A stretch of DNA of 64,000 nucleotides from Polynucleobacter sp. 78F-HAINBA (GCF_018882325.1 NZ_JACVOQ010000007.1:1-64000); one strand, 5' to 3'. Shown: positions 1 to 11,885, counted from the stretch's first letter. The notes: generated by a model from the letters alone, not told the origin. A program made the numbers and translations.

Positions 1-61
1 AGCGCTCCCACATTAAATCCTTCTGGGTGGCTGTGTAATAGATTCGAGGTCGTTGTTTCAT
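1..61 (-). CDS. IS30-family transposase, N-terminal fragment cut by window edge
   Basis: The minus strand at the left edge encodes 20 residues starting MKQRPRIYYT and ending DLMWER. This start (M-K-x-R-P-R-I-Y-Y) is what I know from IS30-family transposases, DDE enzymes whose N-terminus leads into a helix-turn-helix that binds the element's ends. A GGAGT ribosome site lies seven bases before the ATG at 61, so the start is well supported. The rest of the gene lies outside the window, so intactness cannot be judged. The terminal inverted repeat should lie to the right, between about 62 and 145, but I could not fix its boundary. Confidence 0.6.
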   Translation of the reverse strand, partial: MKQRPRIYYTATQKDLMWER

Positions 62-145
62 GAGCAACACTCCTTGCGCTTACGCAGTTAGTAGTGTGTT
101 GCATCGACGGGTTGAAATCAAGACCCAAAGTAGACATTGGCGGAG

Positions 146-547
146 CTAACTCATATGTGCACAGCAAATATCGAGCCAGCCATTTAATCTAGCTTTTTCG
201 TAGGGGTAATGGAATTTTTCTTTAAATTCAGAGCGTTTATGGCATTGCTTGGCGATTTCTGCGCACCGCTCCAGCGTCCAAATTACCGGCACAGCGGGCT
301 TTCGCTTAAACCCGACAATATGAGTTGTTCATTTAGTTAACCAGCCCCTATTAATTGCTTTTTGATAGCTAACTGGGCTCCCTCTCTCCCACTCATCTCT
401 TGTCTGGTATTTCTCTGCTTCTTCTTTACATAGGGCTAGAGTCCAATAACTATCATCAGATAACATTTGGTTGGCACACCAGGTTCTGACTGGGAAATTA
501 CTTCTAAAGGATTTAATAAAACTGCTTTGGATATTTTCAGAACGCAT
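146..547 (-). pseudogene. Small two-repeat protein interrupted by an in-frame TGA
   Basis: The reading frame starts at ATG 547 with a GGAA ribosome site, runs 72 codons, meets TGA at 329-331, and continues in the same frame for about 60 codons to TAG at 146-148. Both halves carry the same module: W-T-L-x-x-C/R, then an alanine-rich helix, R-x-E-[W/F], Y-x-x-A and G-W-L. The first copy is residues 35-70. The second lies at 278-173 and ends with a C-C-x-x-M tail. Tandem modules of this form occur in hypothetical proteins of phages and plasmids; I know no function. Because the second copy keeps the pattern beyond the stop, the gene looks recently broken, or the stop is read through. It adjoins an IS30 end. 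Confidence 0.55.
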
Positions 548-626
548 GAATTTTTCCTAACAATCAAACCTTTTTAAGTAATGACGTGGGCCACCAAGTA
601 AGCTCACGTCATTTCATGAAAGGACA

Positions 627-1235
627 TTACTTAATAAAACGAATTTTCTCGTTAATCTTGCTCAGAATTGGGCCCTTCTTGGCATTGAAGACTTTCTTAT
701 TTTCTTCAATCAGGTTTTTGCCCTTAGTATCAATAGAGATAATTAGCGGTCCAAATTCTTTTACTCGGTTAACCCACAGTGTTTCTGGCATACCCAAGTC
801 TTTCCATTGAGCATCTTCAATTTTCTCAACCTTAGTAGCCGCCAACACAGCACAGCCGCCTGGGAAAATAGCATGGACTGCCTTGTTCTCAACACAACCT
901 TCTTGCGTTTCAATACCCATACCGCCTTTACCTACTATCAATTTCACGCCAGTCTGCTTGATAAATTCTTTTTCAAACTTTTCCATGCGCATGGATGTTG
1001 TTGGTCCAATGGAAACCATTTCATATTCGCCATCTTCTTTTTGGCGAACAATCGGGCCAGCATGAAAAATTGCTCCGCCCCTAAGGTCAACCGGCAACTC
1101 ACGTCCCAACTCGATTAGACGACGGTGAGCAACGTCACGACAAGTCACCAAGGTTCCAGTGAGATAAACCACATCACCGATGTTTAATGCTTCTAAATCT
1201 TCGTCTTTGATTGGTGTTTGTAGAATTTTCTTCAC
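627..1235 (-). CDS. ttdB: L(+)-tartrate dehydratase, beta subunit
   Basis: TtdB pairs with TtdA to dehydrate L(+)-tartrate to oxaloacetate in the cytoplasm. The 202 residues match the usual length (201 in E. coli). The characteristic stretches are visible from end to end: the start MKKILQTPI, then [38 protein letters not shown] and the late [12 protein letters not shown]. The start overlaps the end of ttdA by four bases, so the two are translationally coupled. Class I two-subunit fumarases are the main alternative, but overall resemblance is closest to what I recall of E. coli TtdB. The neighbouring Bug receptor and LysR gene support an uptake-and-use module for a hydroxy-dicarboxylate. Confidence 0.85.
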   Translation of the reverse strand: MKKILQTPIKDEDLEALNIGDVVYLTGTLVTCRDVAHRRLIELGRELPVDLRGGAIFHAGPIVRQKEDGEYEMVSIGPTTSMRMEKFEKEFIKQTGVKLIVGKGGMGIETQEGCVENKAVHAIFPGGCAVLAATKVEKIEDAQWKDLGMPETLWVNRVKEFGPLIISIDTKGKNLIEENKKVFNAKKGPILSKINEKIRFIK

Positions 1236-2152
1236 AGCTTGAATCCTTCGTGGGAAATAATTTCATAAGACATATCAGCGTTGATCTTGATCTTGCCGCG
1301 GCGATGCGCCCAGCATCCAGTTGATACAGCCACACCGATTGTGGAAGGGTGACGCGCGGATGACTCAATGTTTACACCCATCACACTATTGGCACCAGTA
1401 AGTCCTTGTGGACCCAATCCCAATTCATTAAGTCCTTCAGTGAGCAACTCTTCCATCATTGCCGCATTTTCATTTGGATGACTTGAGGTCACTGGGCGCA
1501 AAATTGCCTTCTTAGATAAGCGGGCAGCAGTCTCTGCTGAAGTAGAAACACCAACGCCAACCAATAACGGTGGGCAGGCATTTACACCACGCGATGTGAT
1601 GACATCAAATACAAACTCAGCAACACCTTCATAGCCTTGTCCTGGCATTAGCACCTTTGCGGCACCAGGCAATGTACAGCCACCACCAGCCATATAAACG
1701 TCGACGATACAGTGATCAGCTCCAGGGATGATTTCCCAATCAAGCCATGGAATCTTTGAACCAGTATTGGTGCCAGTATTTTTTTCTTCGAAAGTTTCAA
1801 CTGCGTTATGACGTAATGGACCTTCTTTGGTAGCACCTTTAGTAGCGTTAAGCAAGATATCTTCCAACTCGCCCAATAAAGGAAAGTTTGAACCCGCTGA
1901 CAAGAAGTACTGAATGACTCCGGTATCTTGGCAACTTGGACGATCTAACTTATCTGCCAACTCTTGATTCTCGCGCATTGATTCAAAAACTTCTTTTGCC
2001 AAAAAGTTCACTTCCTTGCTTCGTAACTCACCTAATTTGGTAGTTACATCTGTTGGCAAACGCTTGCCGATGTATGAAGTAAATTTAGAAAGGACATTAG
2101 TTAAGTCCGCTACCGCTACTTCTTTATCCACTACGGATGATTGCTTATCCAC
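1232..2152 (-). CDS. ttdA: L(+)-tartrate dehydratase, alpha subunit
   Basis: This is the iron-sulfur catalytic subunit of the class I hydro-lyase that converts L-tartrate to oxaloacetate. It is 306 residues long (E. coli TtdA 303). Cys74 in RPSCQDTG is a probable [4Fe-4S] ligand; other conserved cysteines sit in [13 protein letters not shown] and [10 protein letters not shown]. The stretch from GPQGLTG to [11 protein letters not shown] is almost the family consensus. The gene is first in a ttdA-ttdB pair and lies 30 bases downstream of a Bug receptor gene on the same strand, so the three probably form one transcript. Oxygen-sensitive fumarase is possible but less likely from sequence pattern. 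Confidence 0.87.
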   Translation of the reverse strand: MDKQSSVVDKEVAVADLTNVLSKFTSYIGKRLPTDVTTKLGELRSKEVNFLAKEVFESMRENQELADKLDRPSCQDTGVIQYFLSAGSNFPLLGELEDILLNATKGATKEGPLRHNAVETFEEKNTGTNTGSKIPWLDWEIIPGADHCIVDVYMAGGGCTLPGAAKVLMPGQGYEGVAEFVFDVITSRGVNACPPLLVGVGVSTSAETAARLSKKAILRPVTSSHPNENAAMMEELLTEGLNELGLGPQGLTGANSVMGVNIESSARHPSTIGVAVSTGCWAHRRGKIKINADMSYEIISHEGFKL

Positions 2153-2182
2153 GAGTAATTTCCTTTTTAAGTCGTCGGGTGA

Positions 2183-3154
2183 TTACTGAATTGAAACGTT
2201 TGCTGCCTTAGCAACCTCAGAGAACTTGGCAGTCTCATCTGCGATTTGCTTTGCCATTTGTGCCTGAGTATTACCAACAGGCTCAGCACCAATATCAAAC
2301 ATTTGCTTTTGAAACTCTGCTGACTTAATAATCTTTACAACCTCAGCATTTAACTTAGCTGTGATGTCCTTAGGTGTGGCTGCGGGAGCCAACAATCCAA
2401 ACCAAGTGCCTATGTTTATTCCTGGAACGCCCGCCTCCGCCAATGTTGGTACGCCTGGCAAAGTTGATGAACGCTTGGCCGTTGTTACCGCCAATGGGCG
2501 AAGCTTGTTTTCGCGGATGAATGGGAGAACTGGTGTGATCGTGTCAAATGACATGGTCACTTGACCACCCAACAAGTCAGTCGTCAGAGGAGCACTACCC
2601 TTGTAGGGAACATGCAATAGCTTTGTACCGGTGATCATTTGAAACTGGGTACCAATCATGTGTTGTGCTGTACCGTTGCCATTTGAGCCATAAGAAAGTT
2701 CATCTGGTTTAGCCTTTGCCGCAGCAATAACTTCCTTAACACTCTTGTATGGAGAGCTGGCACTCACAACCATAATGTTCGGCACTAAAGCCACTGTAGT
2801 AATCGGTGCGAAGTCTTTTTCAAAGCTGTAAGGCAATGTTTTATATACGCTGGGCGCAATCGTATGGTGTACCGCACCCATAAACAAGGTGTAACCATCA
2901 GGATTGGATTTTGCTACTAGGCCAGCACCTAATGTGGCTCCAGCACCAGGCTTGTTGTCCACAATGACTGATTGACCTAATACTGGACCTAACTTTTGAG
3001 CAACTGCCCTTGCCAACACATCAGTGGTCCCGCCCGGTGGAAATGGCACAACAATGGTGATTGTTTTAGTTGGGTAACTTTGCGCGGATGCCGCGCCAAC
3101 CATTCCGCACAACAAAATACTCGCCAGGCTATTTTTTGTTACTTTCTTTAACAT
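2183..3154 (-). CDS. Bug/TctC-family periplasmic solute receptor (tartrate operon)
   Basis: This is a tripartite tricarboxylate transporter receptor, a periplasmic binding protein that captures organic anions. The ATG at 3154 is preferred over an upstream one because a GGAGGGG ribosome site stands just before it and the protein then opens with a clean signal peptide ending in AASA before QSYPTK. The mature part shows the family start PTKTITIVVPFPPGG-TD, then the SYGSNGNGTAQH and VPYKGSAP motifs. Length is 323 residues, normal for the family. It heads the ttdA-ttdB transcript and faces a LysR gene. The substrate is inferred from these neighbours to be tartrate or a related acid; the sequence alone does not show it. 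Confidence 0.85.
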   Translation of the reverse strand: MLKKVTKNSLASILLCGMVGAASAQSYPTKTITIVVPFPPGGTTDVLARAVAQKLGPVLGQSVIVDNKPGAGATLGAGLVAKSNPDGYTLFMGAVHHTIAPSVYKTLPYSFEKDFAPITTVALVPNIMVVSASSPYKSVKEVIAAAKAKPDELSYGSNGNGTAQHMIGTQFQMITGTKLLHVPYKGSAPLTTDLLGGQVTMSFDTITPVLPFIRENKLRPLAVTTAKRSSTLPGVPTLAEAGVPGINIGTWFGLLAPAATPKDITAKLNAEVVKIIKSAEFQKQMFDIGAEPVGNTQAQMAKQIADETAKFSEVAKAANVSIQ

Positions 3155-3247
3155 TTTGTCCCCTCCAATAATTGACTCCATCAGCCCATTAGAGGCTTGG
3201 AATATTGGCACTATAAATTTGAAGGGTATTAAAAAATCATGTATAAA

Positions 3248-3264
3248 GTTAAACCATAGTTAAC
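3248..3264. promoter_or_regulatory. LysR-type binding site between the Bug and LysR genes
   Basis: A perfect dyad, GTTAA then seven bases then TTAAC, lies in the 129-base divergent gap. This fits the T-N11-A pattern of LysR-type operators and sits 20 bases before the LysR start codon. It would be the site for autoregulation and for activation of the tartrate operon. The assignment is an inference. Confidence 0.55.
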
Positions 3265-3283
3265 TTTTACTTAACAATCGAAA

Positions 3284-4201
3284 ATGGCTAAAAGTATTAA
3301 TCCCGCTGATTTAGGATTCTTTTCAACGCTCATCAGCTCTGGGAGTCTTGGGGCCGCCGCCCGTGAGCTTGGGGTGACAACTGCCGCAGTAAGTAAACAT
3401 TTAGCGCAAATGGAATCTCGCCTAGGATTAGTGCTCGTAAATAGAACCACGCGAAGAATGAGCCTTACCCATGAGGGCGAAATCTATCTAGACCATGCCA
3501 GAAGAATTTTGGGTGAAATTGATGATCTTGAGCATATGCTGTGGGGCTCAACAAAAGCTCCACAAGGCTTACTTAGAGTCAATGCGACACTCGGATTTGG
3601 ACGCAGTCATATCGCGCCTTTAATAGCTGAATATGTAAAACAATTTCCACAAGTAGATATTCAATTACAGCTATCCGTAAACCCTCCCCCGATTACCGAT
3701 GATGCCTATGATGTTTGTTTTCGATTTGGTCATCCACCTGACTCTAGATCAATTGCTAGGCTGATAGCCCCCAACAAAAGAATACTTGTAGCCTCTCCCG
3801 CCTACATTAAGGAATATGGCGAACCAAAGTCACCCAGTGAATTAATTAAACACAACTGTATTGGCATACGCCAAGGTGATGAGGGTTATGGACTGTGGCG
3901 CTTCTCGAGCGGTAAAGGTAAGTCAAAAAATGAATTTACCGATAGCGCAAAAGTTCGCGGTAACTTAACAACAAATGATGGTGGCATTGCCGTGAACTGG
4001 GCGCTAGATGGCCGAGGCATTGTTTTGAGGGCTGAATGGGATGTCACACAACACCTTAAGTCCGGCAGATTAATACAGGTAATGAAAAACTTTGAAACAC
4101 CAGATGCTGATATCTATGCTGTCTATGCTGAGCGCCATAAAACATCTGTGAGGGTGAAAACATTAATTGACTTCGCTATTGCGTCATTTGGAGCCAGGTA
4201 G
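3284..4201 (+). CDS. LysR-family regulator, TtdR-like
   Basis: LysR-type activator of 305 residues. The N-terminal winged helix-turn-helix (about residues 8-66) contains GSLGAAARELGVTTAAVSKHLAQ-like residues and the family hallmark LVNRTTRRMSLTHEG. The remainder is the effector-binding domain. It reads away from the Bug-ttdA-ttdB operon, the arrangement known for TtdR in E. coli, where a LysR protein activates tartrate dehydratase genes. I infer the same role here. No convincing ribosome site precedes the ATG, but the HTH begins only a few residues in, so the start is probably right. Its end is convergent with ligA. Confidence 0.82.
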   Translation: MAKSINPADLGFFSTLISSGSLGAAARELGVTTAAVSKHLAQMESRLGLVLVNRTTRRMSLTHEGEIYLDHARRILGEIDDLEHMLWGSTKAPQGLLRVNATLGFGRSHIAPLIAEYVKQFPQVDIQLQLSVNPPPITDDAYDVCFRFGHPPDSRSIARLIAPNKRILVASPAYIKEYGEPKSPSELIKHNCIGIRQGDEGYGLWRFSSGKGKSKNEFTDSAKVRGNLTTNDGGIAVNWALDGRGIVLRAEWDVTQHLKSGRLIQVMKNFETPDADIYAVYAERHKTSVRVKTLIDFAIASFGAR

Positions 4202-4220
4202 CTTTTATTGATAGTCCGTT

Positions 4221-4249
4221 ATTGGCCGAAAGCAGCCAATTAGATTGGC
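4221..4249. terminator. Alternating inverted repeats between convergent LysR and ligA genes
   Basis: Three 6-base blocks alternate: ATTGGC (4221-4226), GCCAAT (4235-4240) and ATTGGC (4244-4249). The middle block can pair with either neighbour. The position, between two convergent stop codons, suits a bidirectional terminator, but there is no long T tract. Confidence 0.35.
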
Positions 4250-4256
4250 GGGTAAT

Positions 4257-6281
<2,025 letters not shown>

Positions 6282-7352
6282 TTAACTAAACAGTCTGCTG
6301 GCAGTAGAAGATCCAGCTGGAACGCCGCTCTTCTCAAGATTGGCATATAAGACATCAAGATGCTGACGAATGCTAATCACAGCGGCTTCAGTCAGATTGA
6401 TACCGTTGTCATCAACCAAGCGACCGTGGGCTGCTTGAGCGATCTCGATACCCTCACCCAACATGCGCTCGAAAGCGCGCTCTTCATGAGAGACCAAAGG
6501 CACTTCAAGCAATAAAGTTACTTGCTTAACAGGTGCATTGGGATCGATTTCTGCGCTGGTAAAGATGAGTGTGCCGTTGCTATAAAACTCATAGGCGCGG
6601 CCATTACGAGAAAGTCTAAAACCACGTTTGCGCATCAAGGCATCAAAGTTAGCGCCAGGAGTTACCTCATCGAAAAGCACATTAATACTTAACTGAATAT
6701 CACTCTCTGCGGCCATAGAATCGAGCTCTTTAGCGCTATCAAGCATTGCACTCACGCTTGGCATATCAATTTGAGAACCCAGCGTTTCTGCAAGTGCTTG
6801 AGCACGAGAACAAAAATCAGATAACTCCAAAACGCCAATTGGGCCACGGCGGCTAGCTAACTGAATTGCCAACTGCAACTCAGAATAAGACGCTTCTGGG
6901 CGTAAAGCCTCCCAATCTTCAGCGGCATCAACATCCGCATTTAAACCTTCGCACATCCAGCGCGCTGTTGAAGTTGCAGGCACTTCATTCCAAGTATTAA
7001 TTTCTTCTAAGATTTCAGCGCCACTAATGCCCTCATCAAAACGCAGGGTGATAACGCAATCGATCCGAGGATCTATTGAAAAACTCTCTGGAGCGGAAAC
7101 TGCCGGGAGATTTATCTCGCCAAAAGATGGTTCAGTCCGCCCTTCTGGCTCAGCAAAGCCTTGCCCAAAAGAAGGCTCTCTTGGGAGTTGATCCGCCGCA
7201 GAATATTCACTGGCAGCTTTTGCCTTACGGCGAGCACGAGCGTATTTGAGATTCAGAATGGCGACTGAAATGAGAATCAGTAGACCAATCACAGCCAAAG
7301 CGAACTGCAAGTCAGACAAACCTAACATTGTCATGAATTGCTCTAGATCCAC
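6282..7352 (-). CDS. zipA: Cell division protein ZipA-like
   Basis: ZipA anchors FtsZ filaments to the inner membrane. The 356-residue protein has an N-terminal membrane segment (about residues 14-34, LQFALAVIGLLILISVAIL), a basic juxtamembrane stretch, a Pro/Glu-rich linker, and a C-terminal globular part (about 200-340) with the ZipA-C pattern, including RAYEFYSNG and VPLVSHEERAFERM. Sequence conservation in this family is low, so the call also leans on position: it abuts smc (stop of smc and start of zipA are adjacent) and precedes ligA, an order seen in related bacteria. Confidence 0.8.
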   Translation of the reverse strand: MDLEQFMTMLGLSDLQFALAVIGLLILISVAILNLKYARARRKAKAASEYSAADQLPREPSFGQGFAEPEGRTEPSFGEINLPAVSAPESFSIDPRIDCVITLRFDEGISGAEILEEINTWNEVPATSTARWMCEGLNADVDAAEDWEALRPEASYSELQLAIQLASRRGPIGVLELSDFCSRAQALAETLGSQIDMPSVSAMLDSAKELDSMAAESDIQLSINVLFDEVTPGANFDALMRKRGFRLSRNGRAYEFYSNGTLIFTSAEIDPNAPVKQVTLLLEVPLVSHEERAFERMLGEGIEIAQAAHGRLVDDNGINLTEAAVISIRQHLDVLYANLEKSGVPAGSSTASRLFS

Positions 7353-10300
7353 TTAAGCTGCCTCCACCATCGATACTGCAGAAGAAATATCCACCGCCAC
7401 AATACGAGATACACCCTGCTCTTGCATGGTCACACCAATCAACTGATGAGCGATTTCCATAGTGATCTTGTTATGTGAGATGAACACAAATTGAGTCTTA
7501 TTAGACATTTTGGCAACCATCTGCGCATAACGCAAGGTATTCGCATCATCCAAAGGCGCATCAACCTCATCAAGCAAGCAGAACGGTGCAGGATTGAGGA
7601 GGAATAAGGAGAAGACCAAGGCAATCGCGGTCAAGGCCTTTTCACCACCAGAGAGTAAGTAGATAGAGCTGTTCTTCTTGCCTGGAGGCTGAGCCATCAC
7701 TTGTACACCGGCATCCAAAATTTCTTCACCAGTCATTACCAACTCAGCATGACCACCACCAAATAACTCAGGGAATAGTTTTCCAAAATGGGTATTAACC
7801 TGATCAAAGGTGCCCTGCAAGAGATCACGGGTTTCCGCATCAATCTTGGCAATCGCATCTGTCAAAGTCTGCATTGCTTCATTCAAGTCAGCAGACTGTG
7901 CATCCAAGAACTGCTTGCGCTCACGTGAACTAGAGAGCTCATCCAATGCAGCCATGTTCACTGGACCTAAGGACTGAATTTCATTGCCAAGGCGGGTTAC
8001 TTCGCTTTGTAAAGCACCCACCTTCAGGTCAGTACTAAAGCTAGCTTCCAATGCAGTTAAGTCCGCCTCGGCATCTGAAAGCAAGGTTGCAAACTGTTCA
8101 AAGTTCAAACGGGCAGCCTGTTCACGCAACTGCAAATCAACCACTTTGTCACGCATTGGCTGAAGGCTACGTTCAATTTGCAAGCGAACTTCATCGGCTT
8201 CACGCAATTGATGTAATAGCGCATCTTGTTCTGTTCGGGCATTTGCTAACGCTGCTTCACGAGCACTGCGAGCAAGCAATAGGCCTTGTAACTTATCTTG
8301 AGCCTCTTCATCACTCAGAGTTTCAAGCTCTTGTTCAGAGGTGGCCTGCTTGTCCTGGATCTCCATGATCTGCACGCGCGCAGTACTTTGATCGCGTTGC
8401 AAGTCAGCAATACGTTGCTGTAAAGAGCGGGTTGCAAAGGCCGCCTCTTGAGCGGACATCTCGGATGAGCGCAAGGCTTCACGCAGACGATCGCGCTCTT
8501 GGGTTGCTAACTCGAGTTTTTCTTGGGCGATAGCGAGATTTTCTTGCAAGCCTTGCTTAGATTCTTCTGACTGAGCAAGTTCTTCAGCGGATTGCTCTTG
8601 AGTTTGAATTAATTGCTCCATTTGCTGGCGCAACTCACTTAACTCACCCTGAATTTGTTCAGCGCGTTGGCTGTACTTTTCTTCAGCTTGAGTTAATTGC
8701 ATTCTTTCCACTTCAAAGCCGTGTACTTCTTGTACGGCTTGCTCAGCAGCGATGCGAGTTTGTTCTGCAGTTTGGTGGGCAGCCTGATAGTTGGCAGCAC
8801 ATTGATCCAACTCACCTTGCAACTCACTTTGAATGAGTTTCTGCGCACGCAATTGCTTCTCAAGACCTTCCATCTCTTGAGCACGCGCCAACATACCAGC
8901 TTGCTCAGAGTCGGCTGCATATAGCTGCACACCCACACGACTGACTAAGTGACCTTGTTGAGTAACAAAAGCACCGCCAGCAGGTAATTTCTCGCGGCGA
9001 TGCAATGCATCTTCCAAGCTATTGGCGATATAGATATTGTCTAGCCACTCTTGCAATACAGCAGCAACGCGAGGTGCACCTGCGCTTTGAACACGAGTCA
9101 ACAGTGGAATGAAATCCGCTGGCACAGTAGTGTGCGCAGGAGAAATATCTTCTGTTAACAAAATCGCTAAACGACTTGGAGGAGCGTCATTCGCTAAAGC
9201 TAAAGTTTCTTGAACGCTCTTAGCAGTAACGGCAGCTAAGCGCTCGCGCAATACGGACTCCAAAGCAGCTTCCCAGCCACTCTCGACTTTGAGCTCTTGC
9301 CACAAACGCTTACTCTCTTTTAAGCCTTTGCTCTCAAGCCATGGGCCGATCTTGCCTTGAGCTTGAACGCTGGCTTGCAAGGCTGTTAGTGCGGTGAGTT
9401 TTGCTTCGGTTTGAGCCAGCTCTTGATTAGCCGACTGAATCTGTTGTTGTGCGGTATTACGAGCTTCATCGGCAGCCGGGACACGTTGTTGCGCCTCACC
9501 TGCTTTTTGTCTTGCTTCATCAACCTTACGTTGTGCCATCGCATGACGATCAATTGCCATTTGCAATGCTTCTGCATCAGGCCTACGCATACCAGCAAGC
9601 TCTGCCTCAAGACGGGTATCGCGCCCCTTGAGTTCTTCAACTTGTGTAGAAATAGCTTTAACGCGCTCACCCAAACTTGCTAAGCGCTGATCAATCGTTG
9701 CTAAGTTCTCACGGGCATCGTTGAGTTCGCGTGCGTGAACTTGATAAGCCTCTTCGCGTGCTGGCATTTGCTCTTGCAAGCCAGATAAATCAGCAATTAA
9801 TGTTTGCTCTTTTTCTGCAGCCAAGCTGAGTTCTTGCTCAGCAGTGCGCTGAGCTTGAGCAGCATCAGTTTCTTGGACAGTCCAACGTTGAAGTTGGGCT
9901 TGTAAATCTTGAGATTGCTGCTGCAGGCGCTGACGAGCTTCCTGTACATAACGAATCTGTGACTCTACTTGGCTAACATCAGCATTAGTTTGATACAAAT
10001 CGCCTTGAGCTTGAGAAACTTTATCCTGCAAAGCGTACTGCTCAGTGCGCATTGTCTCGAGCTCAGTCTCCACGTGACGCATTTTAGCCGTCTGCTCTTC
10101 TAAACTTACTTGTAACTCGCGAGCGCCGTTGGCATGACGTTCTTGTTCTTTACCAGCCTCAGTCTGACGTACGAACCAGAGTAACTGTTGCTGAGACTTC
10201 ATCTCTGTAGACAGTTCAGCATGACGCTCAGCGACGGTAGCCTGCTTCTCTAAGCGAGTTACCTGCTGATCGAGCTCGCGCAGAATGTCTTCTACGCGTA

Positions 10301-10874
10301 CTAAGTTCTCTTTTGTATCTTCAAGGCGGGAAGCGGTTTCTTTACGACGCTCTTTGTATTTGGAAACACCTGCAGCCTCTTCCAAGAAAACACGCAGCTC
10401 TTCTGGTTTTGCTTCCAAGATGCGATTGATCGTGCCTTGCCCGATGATCGCGTAGCCTCTTGGACCCATACCGGTGCCCAAGAAAATATCTTGAATGTCT
10501 TTACGACGCACAACTTGATTGTTGACGTAGTAACTAGAATTGCCATCGCGTGTCAGAACACGTTTGATACCCAATTCTGTAAAAGCACTCCACTGACCTT
10601 GAGCACGCCCTTCTGAATTATCAAAAATGAGTTCCACACTGGCGCGACCAGATGGTTTACGCAAACCAGAGCCATTAAAAATAACGTCCTGCATGGATTC
10701 GCCACGCAATTCACTAGCGCGAGACTCACCCAAAACCCAGCGTACAGCGTCAATAATGTTCGACTTTCCGCAACCGTTAGGACCCACAACACCGATCAAC
10801 TGACCTGGCATTTCAAAATGGGTTGGATCGACGAAGGACTTAAAGCCGGAAAGTTTGATGGATTTCAGTTGCAC
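7353..10874 (-). CDS. smc: Chromosome partition protein SMC
   Basis: SMC is the ATPase core of the condensin complex that folds and segregates the chromosome. The 1173-residue product begins with MQLKSIKLSGFKSF and a Walker A in VGPNGCGKSNIID (about residues 30-42). Long coiled-coil arms rich in Gln, Glu and Ala flank a hinge at roughly residues 510-650. The C-terminal head has the ABC signature LSGGEKALTA and Walker B FCLLDEVDAPLDD. No kleisin genes (scpA/scpB) are in the window. It heads the smc-zipA-ligA run. Many long open frames antisense to it are by-products of its composition and were not called. Confidence 0.97.
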   Translation of the reverse strand: MQLKSIKLSGFKSFVDPTHFEMPGQLIGVVGPNGCGKSNIIDAVRWVLGESRASELRGESMQDVIFNGSGLRKPSGRASVELIFDNSEGRAQGQWSAFTELGIKRVLTRDGNSSYYVNNQVVRRKDIQDIFLGTGMGPRGYAIIGQGTINRILEAKPEELRVFLEEAAGVSKYKERRKETASRLEDTKENLVRVEDILRELDQQVTRLEKQATVAERHAELSTEMKSQQQLLWFVRQTEAGKEQERHANGARELQVSLEEQTAKMRHVETELETMRTEQYALQDKVSQAQGDLYQTNADVSQVESQIRYVQEARQRLQQQSQDLQAQLQRWTVQETDAAQAQRTAEQELSLAAEKEQTLIADLSGLQEQMPAREEAYQVHARELNDARENLATIDQRLASLGERVKAISTQVEELKGRDTRLEAELAGMRRPDAEALQMAIDRHAMAQRKVDEARQKAGEAQQRVPAADEARNTAQQQIQSANQELAQTEAKLTALTALQASVQAQGKIGPWLESKGLKESKRLWQELKVESGWEAALESVLRERLAAVTAKSVQETLALANDAPPSRLAILLTEDISPAHTTVPADFIPLLTRVQSAGAPRVAAVLQEWLDNIYIANSLEDALHRREKLPAGGAFVTQQGHLVSRVGVQLYAADSEQAGMLARAQEMEGLEKQLRAQKLIQSELQGELDQCAANYQAAHQTAEQTRIAAEQAVQEVHGFEVERMQLTQAEEKYSQRAEQIQGELSELRQQMEQLIQTQEQSAEELAQSEESKQGLQENLAIAQEKLELATQERDRLREALRSSEMSAQEAAFATRSLQQRIADLQRDQSTARVQIMEIQDKQATSEQELETLSDEEAQDKLQGLLLARSAREAALANARTEQDALLHQLREADEVRLQIERSLQPMRDKVVDLQLREQAARLNFEQFATLLSDAEADLTALEASFSTDLKVGALQSEVTRLGNEIQSLGPVNMAALDELSSSRERKQFLDAQSADLNEAMQTLTDAIAKIDAETRDLLQGTFDQVNTHFGKLFPELFGGGHAELVMTGEEILDAGVQVMAQPPGKKNSSIYLLSGGEKALTAIALVFSLFLLNPAPFCLLDEVDAPLDDANTLRYAQMVAKMSNKTQFVFISHNKITMEIAHQLIGVTMQEQGVSRIVAVDISSAVSMVEAA

Positions 10875-10985
10875 GGCGTACTTTGCAGGGAAAAAAGGGG
10901 TTCAAATAAGGGGGTAAAAATTATTACTAAAGTGGGAAGATGATAGCAAGCTTAGGGCTCCTCACACGGGTTTTTGCCCCACCGA

Positions 10986-10991
10986 TATAAT
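10986..10991 (+). promoter_or_regulatory. Candidate -10 element for dapD-dapE
   Basis: A perfect TATAAT lies 58 bases before the dapD start in the gap divergent from smc. No good -35 sequence is visible at 16-18 bases upstream, so it is a weak call. Confidence 0.35.
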
Positions 10992-11048
10992 GATTAATCT
11001 ACTTCCAGGGGCAAAACCCCTTAACAATCTGATAGTTAACTGAAAAGC

Positions 11049-11876
11049 ATGAGCCAATCACCACAAAGCATCATCGAACAAGCCTGGGAAAACCGCGCAA
11101 ACCTGTCTCCTGAGGCCGTTTCCGGGGAAATCCGCAACGCTGTCAACGCCGTACTCGAAGGTCTGAATACCGGCAGTATTCGTGTGGCTGAGCGCCGTAG
11201 CGTCGGTAAATGGGAAGTAAACCAGTGGGTTAAGAAGGCTGTTTTGCTCTCTTTCCGCCTGGAAGACAACAAACCCATGGGTGCTGGCGGCTATACCCAG
11301 TTCTACGACAAGGTGCCAAGCAAGTTTGAGCACTACACCGCTGAAGACTTCGCTAATGGCGGCTTCCGTGTAGTTCCGCCTGCAATGGCTCGCCGTGGCT
11401 CATTTATTGGCAAAAATGCCGTTTTAATGCCTTCTTACGTCAATATTGGCGCCTATGTAGGTGAAGGCACGATGGTTGATACCTGGGCAACTGTAGGCTC
11501 ATGCGCTCAAATCGGTAAAAACGTTCACCTATCTGGTGGCGTTGGTATTGGCGGTGTTTTAGAGCCAATTCAAGCTGGCCCTGTGATTATTGAAGATAAC
11601 TGCTTTATTGGTGCCCGCTCCGAGGTCGTTGAAGGCGTGGTTATTGAAGAAAATGCTGTTCTCTCAATGGGCGTATACATTGGTCAAAGCACCAAGATCT
11701 ATGACCGTGAAACTGGTGAGATCCATTACGGGCGCGTTCCAGCGGGTTCTGTTGTGGTTCCAGGCTCACTCCCTTCTGCTTGTGGCAAGTACAGCCTGTA
11801 TGCCGCGATCATCGTCAAAAAGGTCGATGCTCAAACTAGAGCAAAAACTGCCATTAACGAACTCTTACGCGATTAA
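11049..11876 (+). CDS. dapD: Tetrahydrodipicolinate N-succinyltransferase
   Basis: DapD transfers succinyl from succinyl-CoA to tetrahydrodipicolinate in the succinylase branch of lysine and diaminopimelate synthesis. The 275 residues match the family (274 in E. coli). The N-terminal helical domain is followed by left-handed beta-helix hexapeptide repeats (from about 115 to 235) with [25 protein letters not shown] and [11 protein letters not shown]. It lies nine bases before dapE, so the two consecutive steps of the pathway are very probably one operon. It reads divergently from smc. Confidence 0.96.
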   Translation: MSQSPQSIIEQAWENRANLSPEAVSGEIRNAVNAVLEGLNTGSIRVAERRSVGKWEVNQWVKKAVLLSFRLEDNKPMGAGGYTQFYDKVPSKFEHYTAEDFANGGFRVVPPAMARRGSFIGKNAVLMPSYVNIGAYVGEGTMVDTWATVGSCAQIGKNVHLSGGVGIGGVLEPIQAGPVIIEDNCFIGARSEVVEGVVIEENAVLSMGVYIGQSTKIYDRETGEIHYGRVPAGSVVVPGSLPSACGKYSLYAAIIVKKVDAQTRAKTAINELLRD

Positions 11877-11885
11877 GTTGAATTT

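Noticed and set aside
121-140. Motif like GACCCAAAGTAGACATTGG, similar to one at 4222-4240
   Set aside because: Short, imperfect similarity only. I could not relate it to a function or an IS end.
8051-9683. Several plus-strand frames of 60-105 codons within smc
   Set aside because: They mirror the repetitive coiled-coil codons of smc on the opposite strand and show no protein-like features.
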